DNA of 64,000 nucleotides from Schistosoma mansoni (taxonomy: Eukaryota > Platyhelminthes > Trematoda > Strigeidida > Schistosomatidae), in NCBI RefSeq assembly GCF_000237925.1, contig NW_017386040.1, positions 558,001 to 622,000 on the forward strand. The letters run 5' to 3'. A model generated the notes under the pieces. That model was not told the DNA's origin. It saw only the letters and a list, made by a program, of their open reading frames with translations, and did not search any database. The position numbers and the translations under genes were made by a program. This document shows positions 1-11,107 of this stretch, piece by piece. Every line of letters begins with the position of its first letter. Positions within the stretch are counted from its first letter, which is position 1.

Positions 1-34
1 TTTGAATAACGTTCTCAGCTTATTTCTTTCACAG

Positions 35-87
35 GTGAGATTTCTAAAGACTTGTGGACTACACTAGGATGTTCTATTTTTATGTAG
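35..87 (+). CDS. possible terminal exon of an upstream gene (partial)
   Basis: A pyrimidine-rich tract ending CACAG at 31-34 is followed by an open frame that enters with two bases of a split codon (phase 1 intron). It reads EISKDLWTTLGCSIFM and ends at TAG 85-87. AATAAA follows at 98-103, so this could be the last exon and poly(A) signal of a gene lying to the left. The peptide is too short to recognise. A chance acceptor-like site in AT-rich DNA is a fair alternative. Confidence 0.3.
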
Positions 88-103
88 TTAGGCTGATAAT
101 AAA

Positions 104-960
104 ATAATTGATCACATTTTATTACTGGGTATTATTATATAAGTTGTAGTTACCTTGCGAATGTCAGTTTGACAATAAATATTTATAAGGAATCGGTGAC
201 AGTACAATAAACTTCGAGTTTTGATCGAATTCGTTTCTTTTATCTCATTATTAGTGGACATAGATATCGGTCTAGAATGGCCATGTGATGATGACATTAG
301 GTGATTGAGTGTATGCGATAGGAAACCGTGGTCCTACAGTGCTTGCTAGTTGGGACTCAATAGTAAAGCCCACCTGAAATCTTTGAGAGAATGAACCTCT
401 CTGTGTAATATGTATCCATATTACACAGTTACACAATACAAAAGGTTAAAAATAAGATATTCGGTTAGTTGCTAACCTTCTATAGGACCAAGATTTTGTT
501 GTTTTGGTAGCCTGACTAAAAAATGAGATCACAATCTGATGACACATTACTGATTGTTTATTATCATAAAAAACAATCAGTATACTTATCATGTAGTTGA
601 TTTGAGAGTGAAGTGTTTTCTCTTTAAAATTTACCATATGGAACTAATCATTATTCTCATTTTCCCAGGAATTATTATTTCAATGTTTAAAATTTGTCTT
701 TCATATGTAGATATTGCCATCAGTATTTGTTATAACTGATGGAAATCTTAAACCTACAACATTCCATTCAACGCATAAACTTTGTTCTAAGTAACAAATA
801 ACATGAGTTTAAGTTTTAATTCTGCTTAAAACTGTATACATAATATGTCATTAAAAGACAACTAGAAAAATTGTAAAAGTAACATTGAAGTTTATGCTTG
901 AATTAAGAACTTTTGACCTTAATCAGAGGCTGCTAAATTTTAAGCTACTTATTTTAAAAA
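104..960. other. AT-rich spacer, nothing recognised
   Basis: I see no exon-like open frame with splice sites and no copy of the repeat families found elsewhere in the window. Confidence 0.6.
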
Positions 961-1350
961 TCAGAAGGGGTTTTGTGAAGATTTCAGTATTTTCATAGTT
1001 GAAATCATGAGTCAATTGAAGCTAGACCACCAGGGAAAACCTGTAAGCATTTGGCGGCCGTTTCGTTATGGGACTCACCAGCAGTGCGCATCCACGACCT
1101 CGCCTCGCGAGATTCCAACTCAGGACCTACTAGTCTCACGCCAGAGCACTTAACCGATAGACCACTGAGCTCGCATCCAACAGTGTTAATGTCTAACTTC
1201 AATCAATCCACGAAATCTGAGCAACCGTCCACCAATTGTCTTCAGTGAGTTTCTATCTCACAACAGACGTGGTATGAACTCCACTGGTCACTGCTTCTCA
1301 CCAGAACTCCTGGATTTACCTCTCGAAGTCAGTCACTGGTGAGCACATGT
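961..1350 (-). mobile_element. family B hammerhead-SINE, nearly full length
   Basis: It runs in reverse from the 3' motif (tcagaaggggttttgtg) through the ribozyme region and the B box (gattccaactcaggacct) to the 5' part (actggtcactgcttctcacc). The ribozyme is degraded: on the sense strand the core reads CTGGTGA, and stem II is shortened. Confidence 0.85.
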
Positions 1351-1359
1351 TGATTAATG

Positions 1360-1507
1360 TCAGAAGGGGTTTTGTGGAGATTTTATTATTTTCATAGTTG
1401 AAATCATGAGTCAATTGAAGCCAGACAACCCATAATAGGATGAAACGGCCGTCCAGTACTTACAGGTTTTCCATGGTGGTCTAGCTTCAATTGACTCATG
1501 ATTTTAT
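1360..1507. mobile_element. family B fold-back fragment
   Basis: A second family B copy starts 10 bases after the first. About 70 bases read in reverse, then the arms invert near 1430 and the ribozyme 3' half and tail read forward. Both ends carry the same 'agtcaattgaag' motif in opposite orientation. Confidence 0.8.
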
Positions 1508-2148
1508 AGATAACCCAAGAACAATAATTACATTTTTTGTTTTCAGATTTAAGGTTACTTAAACCGTACAACTACCATGCACCGTGGAATGTTGACTTTT
1601 TCAGTTCGAAGGAGTTACGTTCCCCAAGACACCCACAAATCTTGAGTTCGTATCCTGTAATTCTCAGTAATGTTTTGATAGAATTATTCAGTGAGTTATA
1701 AATTTTATAGATAAAGCAAATGATATAACTTGATAGTAAATCAGATAGTCTACTACTACTAATTGAGGATGAAAAGTAGTGTTAATCTTTTTACAAGGTT
1801 TAAAATAAATCCCGAACCAGCATTTCTTTTTTTTGGAGTGTTTTTATTCAAGATATTTCTTTCCGGTTTATTTAACTAGGAGGGTCATTACGCTTGATAT
1901 TTCCTAAAATTGATTAGTAACCAACTCTTCTTATATGATATGATTCTTCATCTGGATATTATTCCATATCATTATTTGATTAAAATTAAGAGTACTTTAT
2001 TACTCTGACATTATAATCGAAGTGATCAGAATCTTTACGGATCACTTATTGTGATTTGATTAATATACGTACATATTAGGTGAAAAAGAGAAACACATTT
2101 TGGAACATACTTATCTTTGAACATCAGATCAAGGTCATCTCTCTCTCC

Positions 2149-2151
<3 letters not shown>
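1508..2151. other. spacer, nothing recognised
   Basis: AT-rich sequence without a supported gene or a recognised repeat copy. Confidence 0.55.

Positions 2152-2217
<66 letters not shown>
2152..2217. repeat. (TA)n microsatellite
   Basis: About 33 uninterrupted TA units. The open frame across it is an artefact of the dinucleotide. Confidence 0.97.
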
Positions 2218-2220
<3 letters not shown>

Positions 2221-2521
2221 AATGTCTTCCTGAAGGGGTGTTTTGTCACAATGGCTTATGATATGCTATTCAAGATAGTTTGTATTTTTCTCTTGGATGA
2301 CAGTTATCTTTCAAAGTTATTTACCATGATTATAGTAACAATTTTCTCATAAATAAAAATTGGTTTGTTTTGTTTCCTTAGCCCATAGAAGTTCAATATT
2401 TAATCACTTTTAGTTCAATTTTACTTTTATTAAAAAAAAATTCAAGTGCCCAAATAGTTCAGTAGTAATGTATTAAACTGTGAAACTGATTGACACAATT
2501 TCAGATTCAATAGGGAACACT

Positions 2522-2815
2522 ACTATGGCGTGGTCTACTTATATCCATATAAGTAGTATATGGCGATGGTCAGACATAGAATGTATTTTGACAGAAGGCC
2601 GATATTGAAAGAACTGAAATGAAGCGCAATTGGTAAAAAAATTCATGAACAGTTTAATTAGAGAAGATGAACTGATATTTGCAGAAGGAACAGTAAGATT
2701 GAGACAATTGATTGTTATTCTGCAAATTAACTGTTCATTGTATGGTTATCAGAATTTAGTGAGATAGTCTGTAATTTGTGCTTAAATACATTCGTTTGTC
2801 CCCAGTCGTGTTCTG
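2522..2815 (+). repeat. dispersed repeat 'family F'
   Basis: It starts near 'gtggtctacttatatccata' and ends near 'cattcgtttgtccccagtcg'. It matches 47690-48175 on the same strand and 37640-37850 on the opposite strand. No coding region or terminal structure is seen. The class is unknown. Confidence 0.65.
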
Positions 2816-3371
2816 TTCACTACACTACTTCTTTCAGTATTGGTAATAAACATCTTTAAGGAGTATTAAATAGCAATTGACTTGTGATAAATGATTTTCT
2901 GCCGATTACCTTCAATCATTTAACTGATCAAATACAAAACATATAGGAAGTTTCTTTTTCTTAAACAATTGTTACTATGCTCATTTAGTTCTCATAAAGA
3001 AAACTGGTTTTAAGCAAATACAATTGAATTCTGGATAAGAGTTCACCATTACATTATTTCGTGTATTGTAAATCCTCCTCATTAGCATCCTTTTTTAATT
3101 ATAATAATACCCCTATAATTTACGTAAAATCTACATAAAGGAACTCAGTTAAGCTATAAGGTAAACAACCAAATATGCTTCCCGCAGACATGAACATCAT
3201 AAGGCGAATAGATCATGACGTAATCAGACGAACGATCTACCTTCAAGTTTTTTTTCGGTTGCGTAACATGACATAATTGTTATGAAACATAAAAAATACA
3301 AATAAAATTCATGCTTCTTATGAGAGTTATTGAAAATCACCTCTGAAAATTAGTCTCTAATGTATATGTGA
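2816..3371. other. spacer, nothing recognised
   Basis: AT-rich. No exon candidates with both splice sites and no recognised repeat. Confidence 0.5.
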
Positions 3372-3487
3372 TTTTCATAGTTGAAACAGACGTCCAGTGC
3401 TTCCAGGTTTTCCTTGGTGGTCTAACTTCAATTGACTCATGCTTTCAATTATGAAAATATTGAAATCTTCACAAAACCCCTTCTGAT
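3372..3487 (+). mobile_element. family B 3' fragment
   Basis: It holds the ribozyme 3' arm (gtccagtgcttccaggtttt), 'ggtctaacttcaattgactc' and the end 'acaaaaccccttctgat'. The tRNA-like head is absent. Confidence 0.85.
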
Positions 3488-3631
3488 TAGATTATTCAAT
3501 TCTGAATTCTTTGGTACATGTTCATCTGTTTTTTCAAGACCAAACTTTTACAGGTTACCGTTTAATCGCTGATCTAATGAATATTAGTCTGTTCAAAGTT
3601 TATTAACCAAAACAATTATTCATTTATAAGC

Positions 3632-3800
3632 AAAGATGGATTCCACTGCTAGCCACTATCCATCTTTGCTTATAATACCTGTGAATTAAGGCTATATCGA
3701 GGTAATACGCACAGTATGCACATATGCCAATTAGAGACTGACCAGTTTCAGTCCTAAACATCAATGGGAAGATTCAAACAAACAATGCAAAATGAATTAA
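3632..3800 (+). mobile_element. family A (Smα-like) 3' half with terminal hairpin
   Basis: It begins with 'agcaaagatgga', followed 18 bases later by its complement 'tccatctttgct', so the 5' edge is a fold-back. The Smα-like tail then follows (ggctatatcgaggtaatacg ... atcaatgggaagattcaaac). Confidence 0.85.
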
Positions 3801-4800
3801 CTGTTTAATTTGAACTACCGATCAATAATCGTGACTTGTTCCCTGTTTTTGAATAATCTGTCAGGTTGATGACATAACTCTTCATCAAAAGTACAATTTT
3901 TATCGAAAATTAACAAAAAACCATCGTTAGATTTGGTGATCATAGTATGCTATGATAATATTATAATAGTGATTTATTTTTTTCTTTTTGTCTTTCACTG
4001 CGTACTGTGTATAAGTTTACACAGAATAAATACAGTTTGGCCAGTAGCAGAATCTAAGATGGACACTTCATCTCATTTTGGATTCTTCAGAAGGATGTTC
4101 TTACTCCACAGAGTTGATATCCATCCATAGATTTTAACCTAATTACTTCAGATTTAAAAGTCAAATCGTTATCTATTTCTCAATGGATTCCGTGTAGTCA
4201 CTCACGTGTGTGACAAATGTAATTACTGTATACAAGTTATTGCTTAGGAAAGTCTGCCTTAATGAATCATGAACACCATAAAATGTTCAATGGTAATAAG
4301 GGTTTTATGAATGTTCAGGTATTACTAATTCAACTTTTTTTCCATAACATTTTCAAAATGTTACAAGTACTTACTAACTGACTAACTAACTAACAATCTA
4401 TTCTGAATTGATTAGTCTACAAGGTATAGTAATGTACGCTTGTGTACATTTTTAAACAGATACATATACTAATATAAGTAGTATAACTATATTTTTTCTC
4501 TATCCGGAATTGTAACATTAAATGAAACATCACTTTACATATATCGATAATTGCTCGTAATTAATTTAAAATACAGTAGTCAAATTTAATTAATAATCAG
4601 TTATATGGGTTACTGTAAGTCAGGAAGTTAAACACTTGAGTACTTGAGTAATACAAACAATGATTATTAGTAAAATGGCTTATATTATTTTTTGTTTAAT
4701 AATAAACAATTGAGAACTTTTCATTATTATTACTATTATTATGTCCTCTCTATGGTGAGTAAAGAATCAATTTCTTTTGGCTCATTTAAATGACAATCTA
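3801..4800. other. spacer, nothing recognised
   Basis: About 1 kb of AT-rich DNA. An open frame at 3933-4130 has no splice context and no recognisable protein. Confidence 0.5.
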
Positions 4801-4802
4801 AT

Positions 4803-5110
4803 GATGAATAGTTGAAAGCGTGAGTCAATTGAAGCTAGACCACCAAGAAAAACCTGGAAGCACTGGTCGGCCGTTTCGTCCTATTGTGGGACTCCTCAAC
4901 AGTGCGCATCCACGACCCCGCCTCGCGATATTCGAACCCAGGACCTACCAGTCTCGCACCAGAGCACTTAACCGATAGACCAGTGAGCCGGTCGGCATCC
5001 AACGGTGTTTATGTCCAACTCCAACCAATCCACAAAGTTGAGTAATCGTTCACCAATTGTCTTCAGTGAGTTTCTATCTATACTAAATCTGCACAAAAAC
5101 CCCTTCTGAT
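4803..5110 (-). mobile_element. family B hammerhead-SINE with inverted end
   Basis: The head and ribozyme are well preserved in reverse to about 5080. The family tail 'cacaaaaaccccttctgat' then appears in forward orientation. On the sense strand stem II (GTCC-GGAC) and GAAA are intact. The core starts TTGAGGA instead of CTGAGGA, and the base before the cleavage C is A rather than T, so self-cleavage is unlikely. Confidence 0.88.
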
Positions 5111-5258
5111 AATGATGAATAATACAAACATGAATAATATGGTTTTAATTTATCAATCATGAAATGTTTATTGAAATATATAAATTTAACTTGAGTTTAT
5201 TAGTTTCATATATTTACAAATATCTCATCTAATATTCTGTATTCATCAATGATTATCA

Positions 5259-5870
5259 TTCTTTTTAAAGAATTCTTCGCGTAGGCCGCCGACCAGCATT
5301 CTCCAACCCACTCTGTCCTGGGCCTTCCTTTCTAGTTCTATCCAACTTCTTTCATGTCTGTCTCCATTTCTCGGTGTAATGTGTTCTTTGGTCTTCCTCT
5401 TTTCCTTTGGCCTTCAGGATTCCATGTGAGGGCTTACCTTGTGACGCAGTTAGGTGATTTCCTCAATGTGTATCTTATCCACTTTCAGAGCTTCTTCCTG
5501 ATTTCCTTCTCCACTGGAATCTGGTTTGTTCTCTCCCACAGTAGAATGTTGATGATAGTGTCTGCCCAACGCATCCGAAGTATTTTGCCCAGATAACTGT
5601 TAATAAACACCTGTATCTTCTGGATGATGGCTTTCGTAGTTCTCTATGTCTCTGACTCATACAATATAACTGTCTTGACCTATGTATCGAAAATTCTGAT
5701 CTTGGTGTTGGTTGACAGCTGTTTTGAGTTCCAGATGTTCTTCAGTTGTAAACATGCTGCTCTTGCTTTGCCGATTCGCGCCCTCACATCTGCATCTAAT
5801 CCACCGTGTTCATCGATGATGTTGCCCAGATATGTAAAGGTTTTCACATTCTCCGAAGGATATTTCATAC
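5259..5870 (-). mobile_element. RTE-type LINE, 5'-truncated 3' end
   Basis: Translated in reverse it gives the C-terminal region of an endonuclease-reverse transcriptase: VKTFTYLGNIIDEHGGLDAD, then after frame changes [15 protein letters not shown] and [13 protein letters not shown] segments. These motifs mark the end of RTE/BovB-like polyproteins of invertebrates. The element lacks the endonuclease and reverse transcriptase cores and has several frame disruptions. It is a dead copy. Confidence 0.85.
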
Positions 5871-5879
5871 TTTATGTAG

Positions 5880-6300
5880 ACTAATTAAAGTTGATTTAAA
5901 AACAGAACATTAAAATGAGCATCCTATTATAAGTAGATTAACTCTTTGTTAAGTAGTTCTTAATTTGTAATAAAAGAAATAAATCCAATGATTTGATTAG
6001 TTCATTGTAAAATGATAACTAATAAGGGTTATTTAAAGTTTTAATAAATGTAGACATATCCTAGTTTCATGTTATAGTGTATATTTATTAGTGATTCATT
6101 TTGTTAGATAATTCTTAAAGTTCGTTTGAACAGTTGTGAATATCATAGTTGTTGGGTATAAGGTGACTATCCAGCAAAGATAATGGAAGATAGTTGTACA
6201 ATATTGTGAACGAATAATGTTAATAAATATGAACCATCAAATGTCAACCAACTGGTATTAAGATTTATAACTCGTTGTGAATTATGAAAGACCTAGTTTC
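5880..6300. other. spacer, nothing recognised
   Basis: AT-rich between two LINE fragments. Family B-like words near 6170-6240 (tatccagcaaagataatgga) are too weak to call. Confidence 0.45.
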
Positions 6301-6302
6301 GA

Positions 6303-6385
6303 GTGGATTGGAGAATGCTGGTCGGCGGCCTATGTTCCATTGGGAGTAACAGGCGTAAGTAAGTAAGTAAGTAAGTAAGTAAGTT
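6303..6385 (+). mobile_element. RTE-type LINE, extreme 3' end with (GTAA)n tail
   Basis: Only the last ~55 coding bases ([13 protein letters not shown], then 'gagtaacaggcg') remain, followed by seven GTAA units. The copy at 36690-37085 ends with the same tail. A short-repeat 3' end rather than poly(A) is typical of RTE elements. Confidence 0.85.
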
Positions 6386-6734
6386 TCGACCCACAGCTGG
6401 TAATTGATGCCTAGTGATGCGAAGTCTTGAACTAAAATGAAATAGTAGTTTATTACGTTCTGGTTTTCATTAGTTTAACTAAAATCAATCAGTTTATTAA
6501 ACTATAAGTTAAATAAGTCAAGATGTGATGCTTCAATGATGTTTATAGTTCGATTACATTTTTAAAATGTTTGATAATAAATCTACTAGTCGTGTTAGTA
6601 AGTTGTTAGGTAAATATGTAGTCGATATTCACAATATTTATTGTAGTTGTGTACCTTTTACTTTGGAAATGATTTCTGAAACATTATTGACTTTGTGATG
6701 TAGAAATTCAAACACTTTACTTCTACCTGAAGTT

Positions 6735-6840
6735 TGTGCTGATGATGTCGTTCAGAAGGACGATGAACGCTCCAGGACCAAACCATCCAACTCAGAGAAT
6801 AAAACTCCATCAAAAACATTATTGATTCCTCGTCCATAAA
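6735..6840 (+). repeat. short repeat 'family C'
   Basis: It shares 'gaagtttgtgctgatgatgt' and 'gaataaaactccatca' with 30891-31010, and with the reverse copy at 8078-8160. It contains a short hairpin (TCGT...ACGA). No coding capacity; class unknown. Confidence 0.7.
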
Positions 6841-7117
6841 ATTTAGTCTTATCACTGACAAATTTCACAATATATATAGCACAAATTTTACGGAACGTGG
6901 TTCTACATTGTTATAATATTTAAACTCATTGTAAATCATCTTCGTCGAGTTGGAAAATCGGATACAAATTATTGTACATATTTTCATTCATTTAATACTT
7001 CGACTTGAGGATAGAGATTTTATTCAACTAAATTCATGTTACAACATTTATTACCATATTTTGACAAAGGTATATACTACTTAACTTTTTAAAGCGATAA
7101 CAAAAATATATTTAATT

Positions 7118-7495
7118 CACTTATTATTGTTTGCTTGAATCTTCCCATCGATGCTTAGGACCGCCACTGGTCAGTCTCTAATTGGCCATACAAACATACT
7201 GTGCGTATTGCCTCGATATAGCCCTAATTCACAAGCATTATAAAGAAAGATGGATAGTGGCTAGCAGTGGAGGAATCTGGAACGCGCGTTTCATCCAAGT
7301 TAGGACAAGCAAGTGGCTATTAGGACTCAGTAGCTGAGTGGATAACGCTATGGCGTTTGAAACGAACGGTACTGGGTTCGAGTTCCAGAGTGAACATCAA
7401 CTCTGAGATGCAGGTAAACCCAGCTGACGAGTCCCAAATGGGACGAAACGCGCGTTCTGGATTCCACTGCTTGCCACTATCCATTCTTTGCTTAC
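7118..7495. mobile_element. family A (Smα-like) SINE, head-to-head halves
   Basis: The tail half reads in reverse over 7118-7302 and the head half forward over 7303-7495, meeting back to back. The forward half has an A box (tagctgagtggataacgc, 7331-7348), a B box (GGTTCGAGTTC, 7375-7385) and a hammerhead domain. The join inverts the 5' portion relative to the 3' portion. Confidence 0.9.
7410..7470 (+). ncRNA. hammerhead ribozyme of a Smα-like SINE
   Basis: The core CTGACGA is at 7424-7430. Stem II is GTCC-GGAC, extended by a C-G pair, with loop AAAT. GAAA is at 7445-7448. Stem III is ACGC-GCGT (7448-7455), and the cleavage base is T at 7456. Stem I pairs CCAG with CTGG, then after an internal loop GCAG with CTGC. 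All invariant core residues are present. Stem III has no loop, which in Smα ribozymes is known to favour cleavage as dimers. H17 is T rather than the usual C, which may slow it. Confidence 0.85.
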
Positions 7496-7499
7496 ATCA

Positions 7500-7824
7500 A
7501 TTGAATCGTTGAGATCAGAAAACACAACACCACGAAATTTAATACTCGTTATTGATTTGTTTTAGATAAAAGTTAATTTTTTTTATTTTTAAAGTTTCAT
7601 TACAAAAGAAACTAAATATCTATTTTCTTTCATAATCTTATTCTCTAATCTGTATTTCCTTCAGTTAACGATAACAGGTACAATATAGTTTGCAAGAAAA
7701 AATATATAAAACATGAAATTCATAAAACTTCTTGTAATCTAATTCATAAAATGTATATATTATTGATATAAACGGAAACCGGAAGAAAGCATTGATTTCC
7801 TTTTATTTGACATAATTTAACATA
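7500..7824. other. spacer, nothing recognised
   Basis: AT-rich, no gene or repeat recognised. Confidence 0.5.
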
Positions 7825-7825
7825 A

Positions 7826-7975
7826 TCTCGCAAGGCAGGATTGTAGATGAGCACTGTTGAGGAATCCCACAATAGGACAAAATGGCCATCCAGTGCTTCC
7901 AGGTTTTTCATGATGGTCTAGCTTCAATTGACTTATTATCTCAACTATCGAATTACTAAAATTTCCACAACCAAT
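7826..7975 (+). mobile_element. family B 3' half
   Basis: It begins just after the B box (ctcgcaaggcagga) and includes a damaged ribozyme, with TTGAGGA for CTGAGGA and CAAAA for CGAAA. It ends in the family tail (tttccacaacc). Confidence 0.85.
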
Positions 7976-8077
7976 AGTGATTAATGATATCATGATATAC
8001 ATATTTCAATATGATTAATTGTAATGAAAATTAATTATGTAATATTAATCATATAGGTTGTTTAATTTTTATGGAGG

Positions 8078-8160
8078 TTTGTTCTGTGAGCTAGATGGTT
8101 TGGTCATGAAGCTTTCATCGTCCATCTGAACGACATCATCAGAACAAATTTCGGGTAGAA
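8078..8160 (-). repeat. family C copy, reverse
   Basis: Its reverse complement matches 6735-6840 (tgatgatgtcgttcagatgg, gacgatgaaagcttcatgac). Confidence 0.7.
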
Positions 8161-8780
8161 TTCTGATATTTTTCTTTACAATCTATAGTTGATTTGTTCA
8201 TTTAGTAATAATGTAATGTAATTAATGTTTATCTAGATCTTTAATGTTGATGAAATTCTATAGAATAAATTACATTACATAACGTAATTTTAAATGACAC
8301 GAGTTGGAATTCCACAGGAAATGGACTAATCACTTTCAATATTTTAGATATGGTATACTGATAATTATTGAGTTAGATCCGCGGTTTCTGGTCTACCTTC
8401 TCAAACTATTTTTTATATGAATGAAACATATTTCTACGTTTTGGATTCCATCAAGTCTTACATTTAGGTTGATGTAATACGGTTGAATAAATTTCTTCAC
8501 AAACTATTGCTCATTTCAATTTATCTACATCTTTCCCATTAAACTTTTTCAAATTTCAAATTACCCTAAATTTAGATGAATAATTTTTTTAAATGGTAGA
8601 CTGATTTTAGTAGGTGAAATGTTAAAAGCCAGGGGGGTATAGGGTAGTTGTTTCCAACCTGATTTACAACATTCTAAAATTATACTTGTATAGACTGTCT
8701 TATCCATGATAAATTTGAAGTTCATCAACCACGATTACTGTTTAGACTATCTATTATATTTCTTAGCATCGATTCTCATA
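8161..8780. other. spacer, nothing recognised
   Basis: AT-rich, no supported feature. Confidence 0.5.
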
Positions 8781-8781
8781 T

Positions 8782-9170
8782 AATAATATTATTAGTTTTA
8801 TTCAATATTATATTATTGGGACAATATAGAATTCTCAGCACAATGTACTTCAACAAGTTTCTGTTTCTTACTTCTTGATCTATCCTGACGATAATTATTG
8901 AGTGATCATCAGTTAGAAGTTAACAGTCCAGTTAATTGACATCTAAATAATGTACATTCTTTTCGTAGCATATTGCCAACAACCACGATATCTCTGATTG
9001 GGCCTTTTTTAACTTGTACAACAGAAGGTTGTACAGTTTTTAAGAAACGCACCTGAATAGGTTATGCGATTAATAGCCATAATGATATATGAAAACAAAC
9101 AAAATTAAATGACTTGTTGAAATATCTAGATGACAGAAACAGGTAGCACAGATGTACAAGTAGGCCGCTA
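8782..9170 (-). mobile_element. LINE-like 3' end, 'family D'
   Basis: Three copies occur in the window, all in reverse (also 13741-14028 and 45943-46414). In sense orientation each ends '...aatattgaataaa(a/g)ct(aat)n', a poly(A)-signal-like motif plus a short AAT tail, as at the 3' end of a non-LTR retrotransposon. The clade cannot be assigned from this piece. Confidence 0.65.
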
Positions 9171-10222
9171 TATCTATTGACATTGTAAAGATTACCTTAG
9201 TGTTTCATTGTAGAGTTAGATGATATCTCAAGTAAGAACAAAGCACATATGTTTATTTAAGAGATCTTCAAGAATTCACCAACTATAACGAAATCTTATT
9301 CAAAATTAATCAATCTATGTTATTTAATAATCAGTAATGTTATCAAACCTCTAGTTGTGATCATATCAGAGATTTGATAGGTATTTGTTATACAACTTTC
9401 TAGTTAACAACATTCTGTCTAATGGTTACAGTTTCATAAATAGTTTACGGAACTCCATAGATATGCATGTATATGTATATATAACTATTAGCTTGTTTGT
9501 TTGAATGTTATGCTTTCAAGATATCTCTCGTAACTTTACTCAAGCATAATTCAGTTTTTTTTCATGGTCCATATCATCTGGTTATCTCATAGACATATAT
9601 ATATATATATATGGATTATCAGAAGGTTTAACTGTCATTTACTATACCCAAATAGTTTATATATAAAGATAATACAATGTCAAATGAAATGTTTTATTGA
9701 TACAATGTTATTACGGAATTAAACGGAATTCGATTATTCACTTTATGATAAACTCATCAGAAACATTGTTTCATATAAGTAGTATATATATATATATCGA
9801 TGGATATAGTAAGGGAAATGTCATAATTTCATTTATCAGATTAACTCTAATATTTGAATAAACCATTGGAATAAATGAAGCCATATGTCCTTTTTTTTGT
9901 TGTTGTTTTTGTTCCGATTGTTCATTTTGGATGTTATCCAGTTAGTGATAACAACAGTAATGGGTAATAATAGCGATGAAATTCAGGGAATGAATATTAA
10001 CCACATTAATTTGATTTTTACAATGTAGTAAAGTTATATCAATGTAAAATATACAAAAGAAAATCAGTCAATGAAAGTTTTCCTTAGAATGTTAGGTTTA
10101 ATGTCCTCATAAAAATAGATTTACAGTCTGAAGTACAAAGATTTCTTCCTAGTTGAACATTATAAAAAGATTTCATTTAAACGTTTATCATATACATGAT
10201 TCAAATTATGAACATAAAAAGA
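9171..10222. other. spacer with small TA runs
   Basis: AT-rich. It contains short (TA)n runs near 9595-9612 and 9786-9799. Nothing else is supported. Confidence 0.5.
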
Positions 10223-10365
10223 GTATCAGAAGGTGGTTTAATATAGATTTTAATAATTTTACATAGTTGAGATCATGAGTCAATTGAAACTAGATCACCA
10301 TGGAAAACCTGGAAGTACTGAACGGCCGTTTCGTTCTATTGTGCGACTCCTCAGCAATCCGTCCG
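10223..10365 (-). mobile_element. family B 3' part
   Basis: It runs from 'tcagaaggtggttt' to the ribozyme (ggccgtttcgttctattgtg). The tRNA-like head is missing. Confidence 0.85.
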
Positions 10366-10439
10366 TGTTAAAATATGTATGTCTGATTCAGACTGCCTCA
10401 ACATAGACCTTTGCTTATGGGTTCGTTTTAGAATAAATT

Positions 10440-10512
10440 AGCTGTGCATCCAGCTGACGATTTCTGAATAGGACGAAATGAGCTTCTTGGTTTTTACTGT
10501 TAGTTACAATAC
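10440..10512 (+). mobile_element. family A ribozyme fragment, decayed
   Basis: 'catccagctgacga', then 'gaataggacgaaatgagctt' and 'ttactgttag' follow the Smα order. The flanking head and tail are not recognisable. Confidence 0.55.
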
Positions 10513-10668
10513 ATCTAATTTGAATAAGGCAAACGCTTACAAATTATAATAACATGCTTAAAAGTAGTGAGCTATAGTTCATAATAAAAACAGCATAATT
10601 CCTCATTCAAATCAGTTTGTCCTTTTTGTCTGCTCGAATTCACTATGGTTTATTTAGATCAACTAAAT

Positions 10669-11107
10669 AATGAAAATACTGAAATCTCCACAAACCCCCT
10701 TCTGATTATAATCATATGCTCACCAGTGACCGACTTCAAGAGGTACTTCCTGGAGATCTAGTGAGAAGCAGTGACCAGTGGAGTTCATACCACGTCTGTT
10801 GTGAGATAGAAATTCACTGAAGACAATTGGCGAACGGTTGGTCAAACTTCGTGGATTGGTTGGAGTTAAACATAAACAACATGGGATGCCGGCTCAGTGG
10901 TCTATCAGTTAAGTGCTCTGGCTCGAGACTGGAAGGTCCTGAGTTCGAATCTCCTGAGGCGGGGTCGTGGATGAGCAGTGCTGAGGAGTCCCACAATAGG
11001 ACGAAACGGCCGACCAGTGCTTCCAGGTTTTCCCTGGTGGTCTAGCTTCAATTGACTCAGGCTTTTAACAATGAAAATAATGAAATCTCCGCAAAACGTC
11101 TTCTGAT
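10669..11107 (+). mobile_element. family B hammerhead-SINE, full monomer with repeated ends
   Basis: The order is: tail motif (tgaaatctccaca...cttctgat, 10669-10706), 5' region (caccagtgaccgacttcaag), A box region (ccggctcagtggtctatcag), B box (gagttcgaatct), ribozyme, and tail motif again (11071-11107). The two tail motifs lie 401 bases apart, which equals one monomer. In the ribozyme the core (CTGAGGA 10981-10987), stem II and GAAA are intact. The cleavage site reads GAC, not GTC, and stem I is altered. Confidence 0.9.

Noticed and set aside
2080-2352. 90-codon open frame
   Set aside because: Its length comes from the (TA)n run (IYIYIY...).
6735-6840. Hammerhead reading of family C ('ctgatgatgt...gatgaaagctc')
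   Set aside because: An extra base breaks stem II, no stem III/UH partner is evident, and the copy at 30.9 kb has 'ctgttga' instead of 'ctgatga'.
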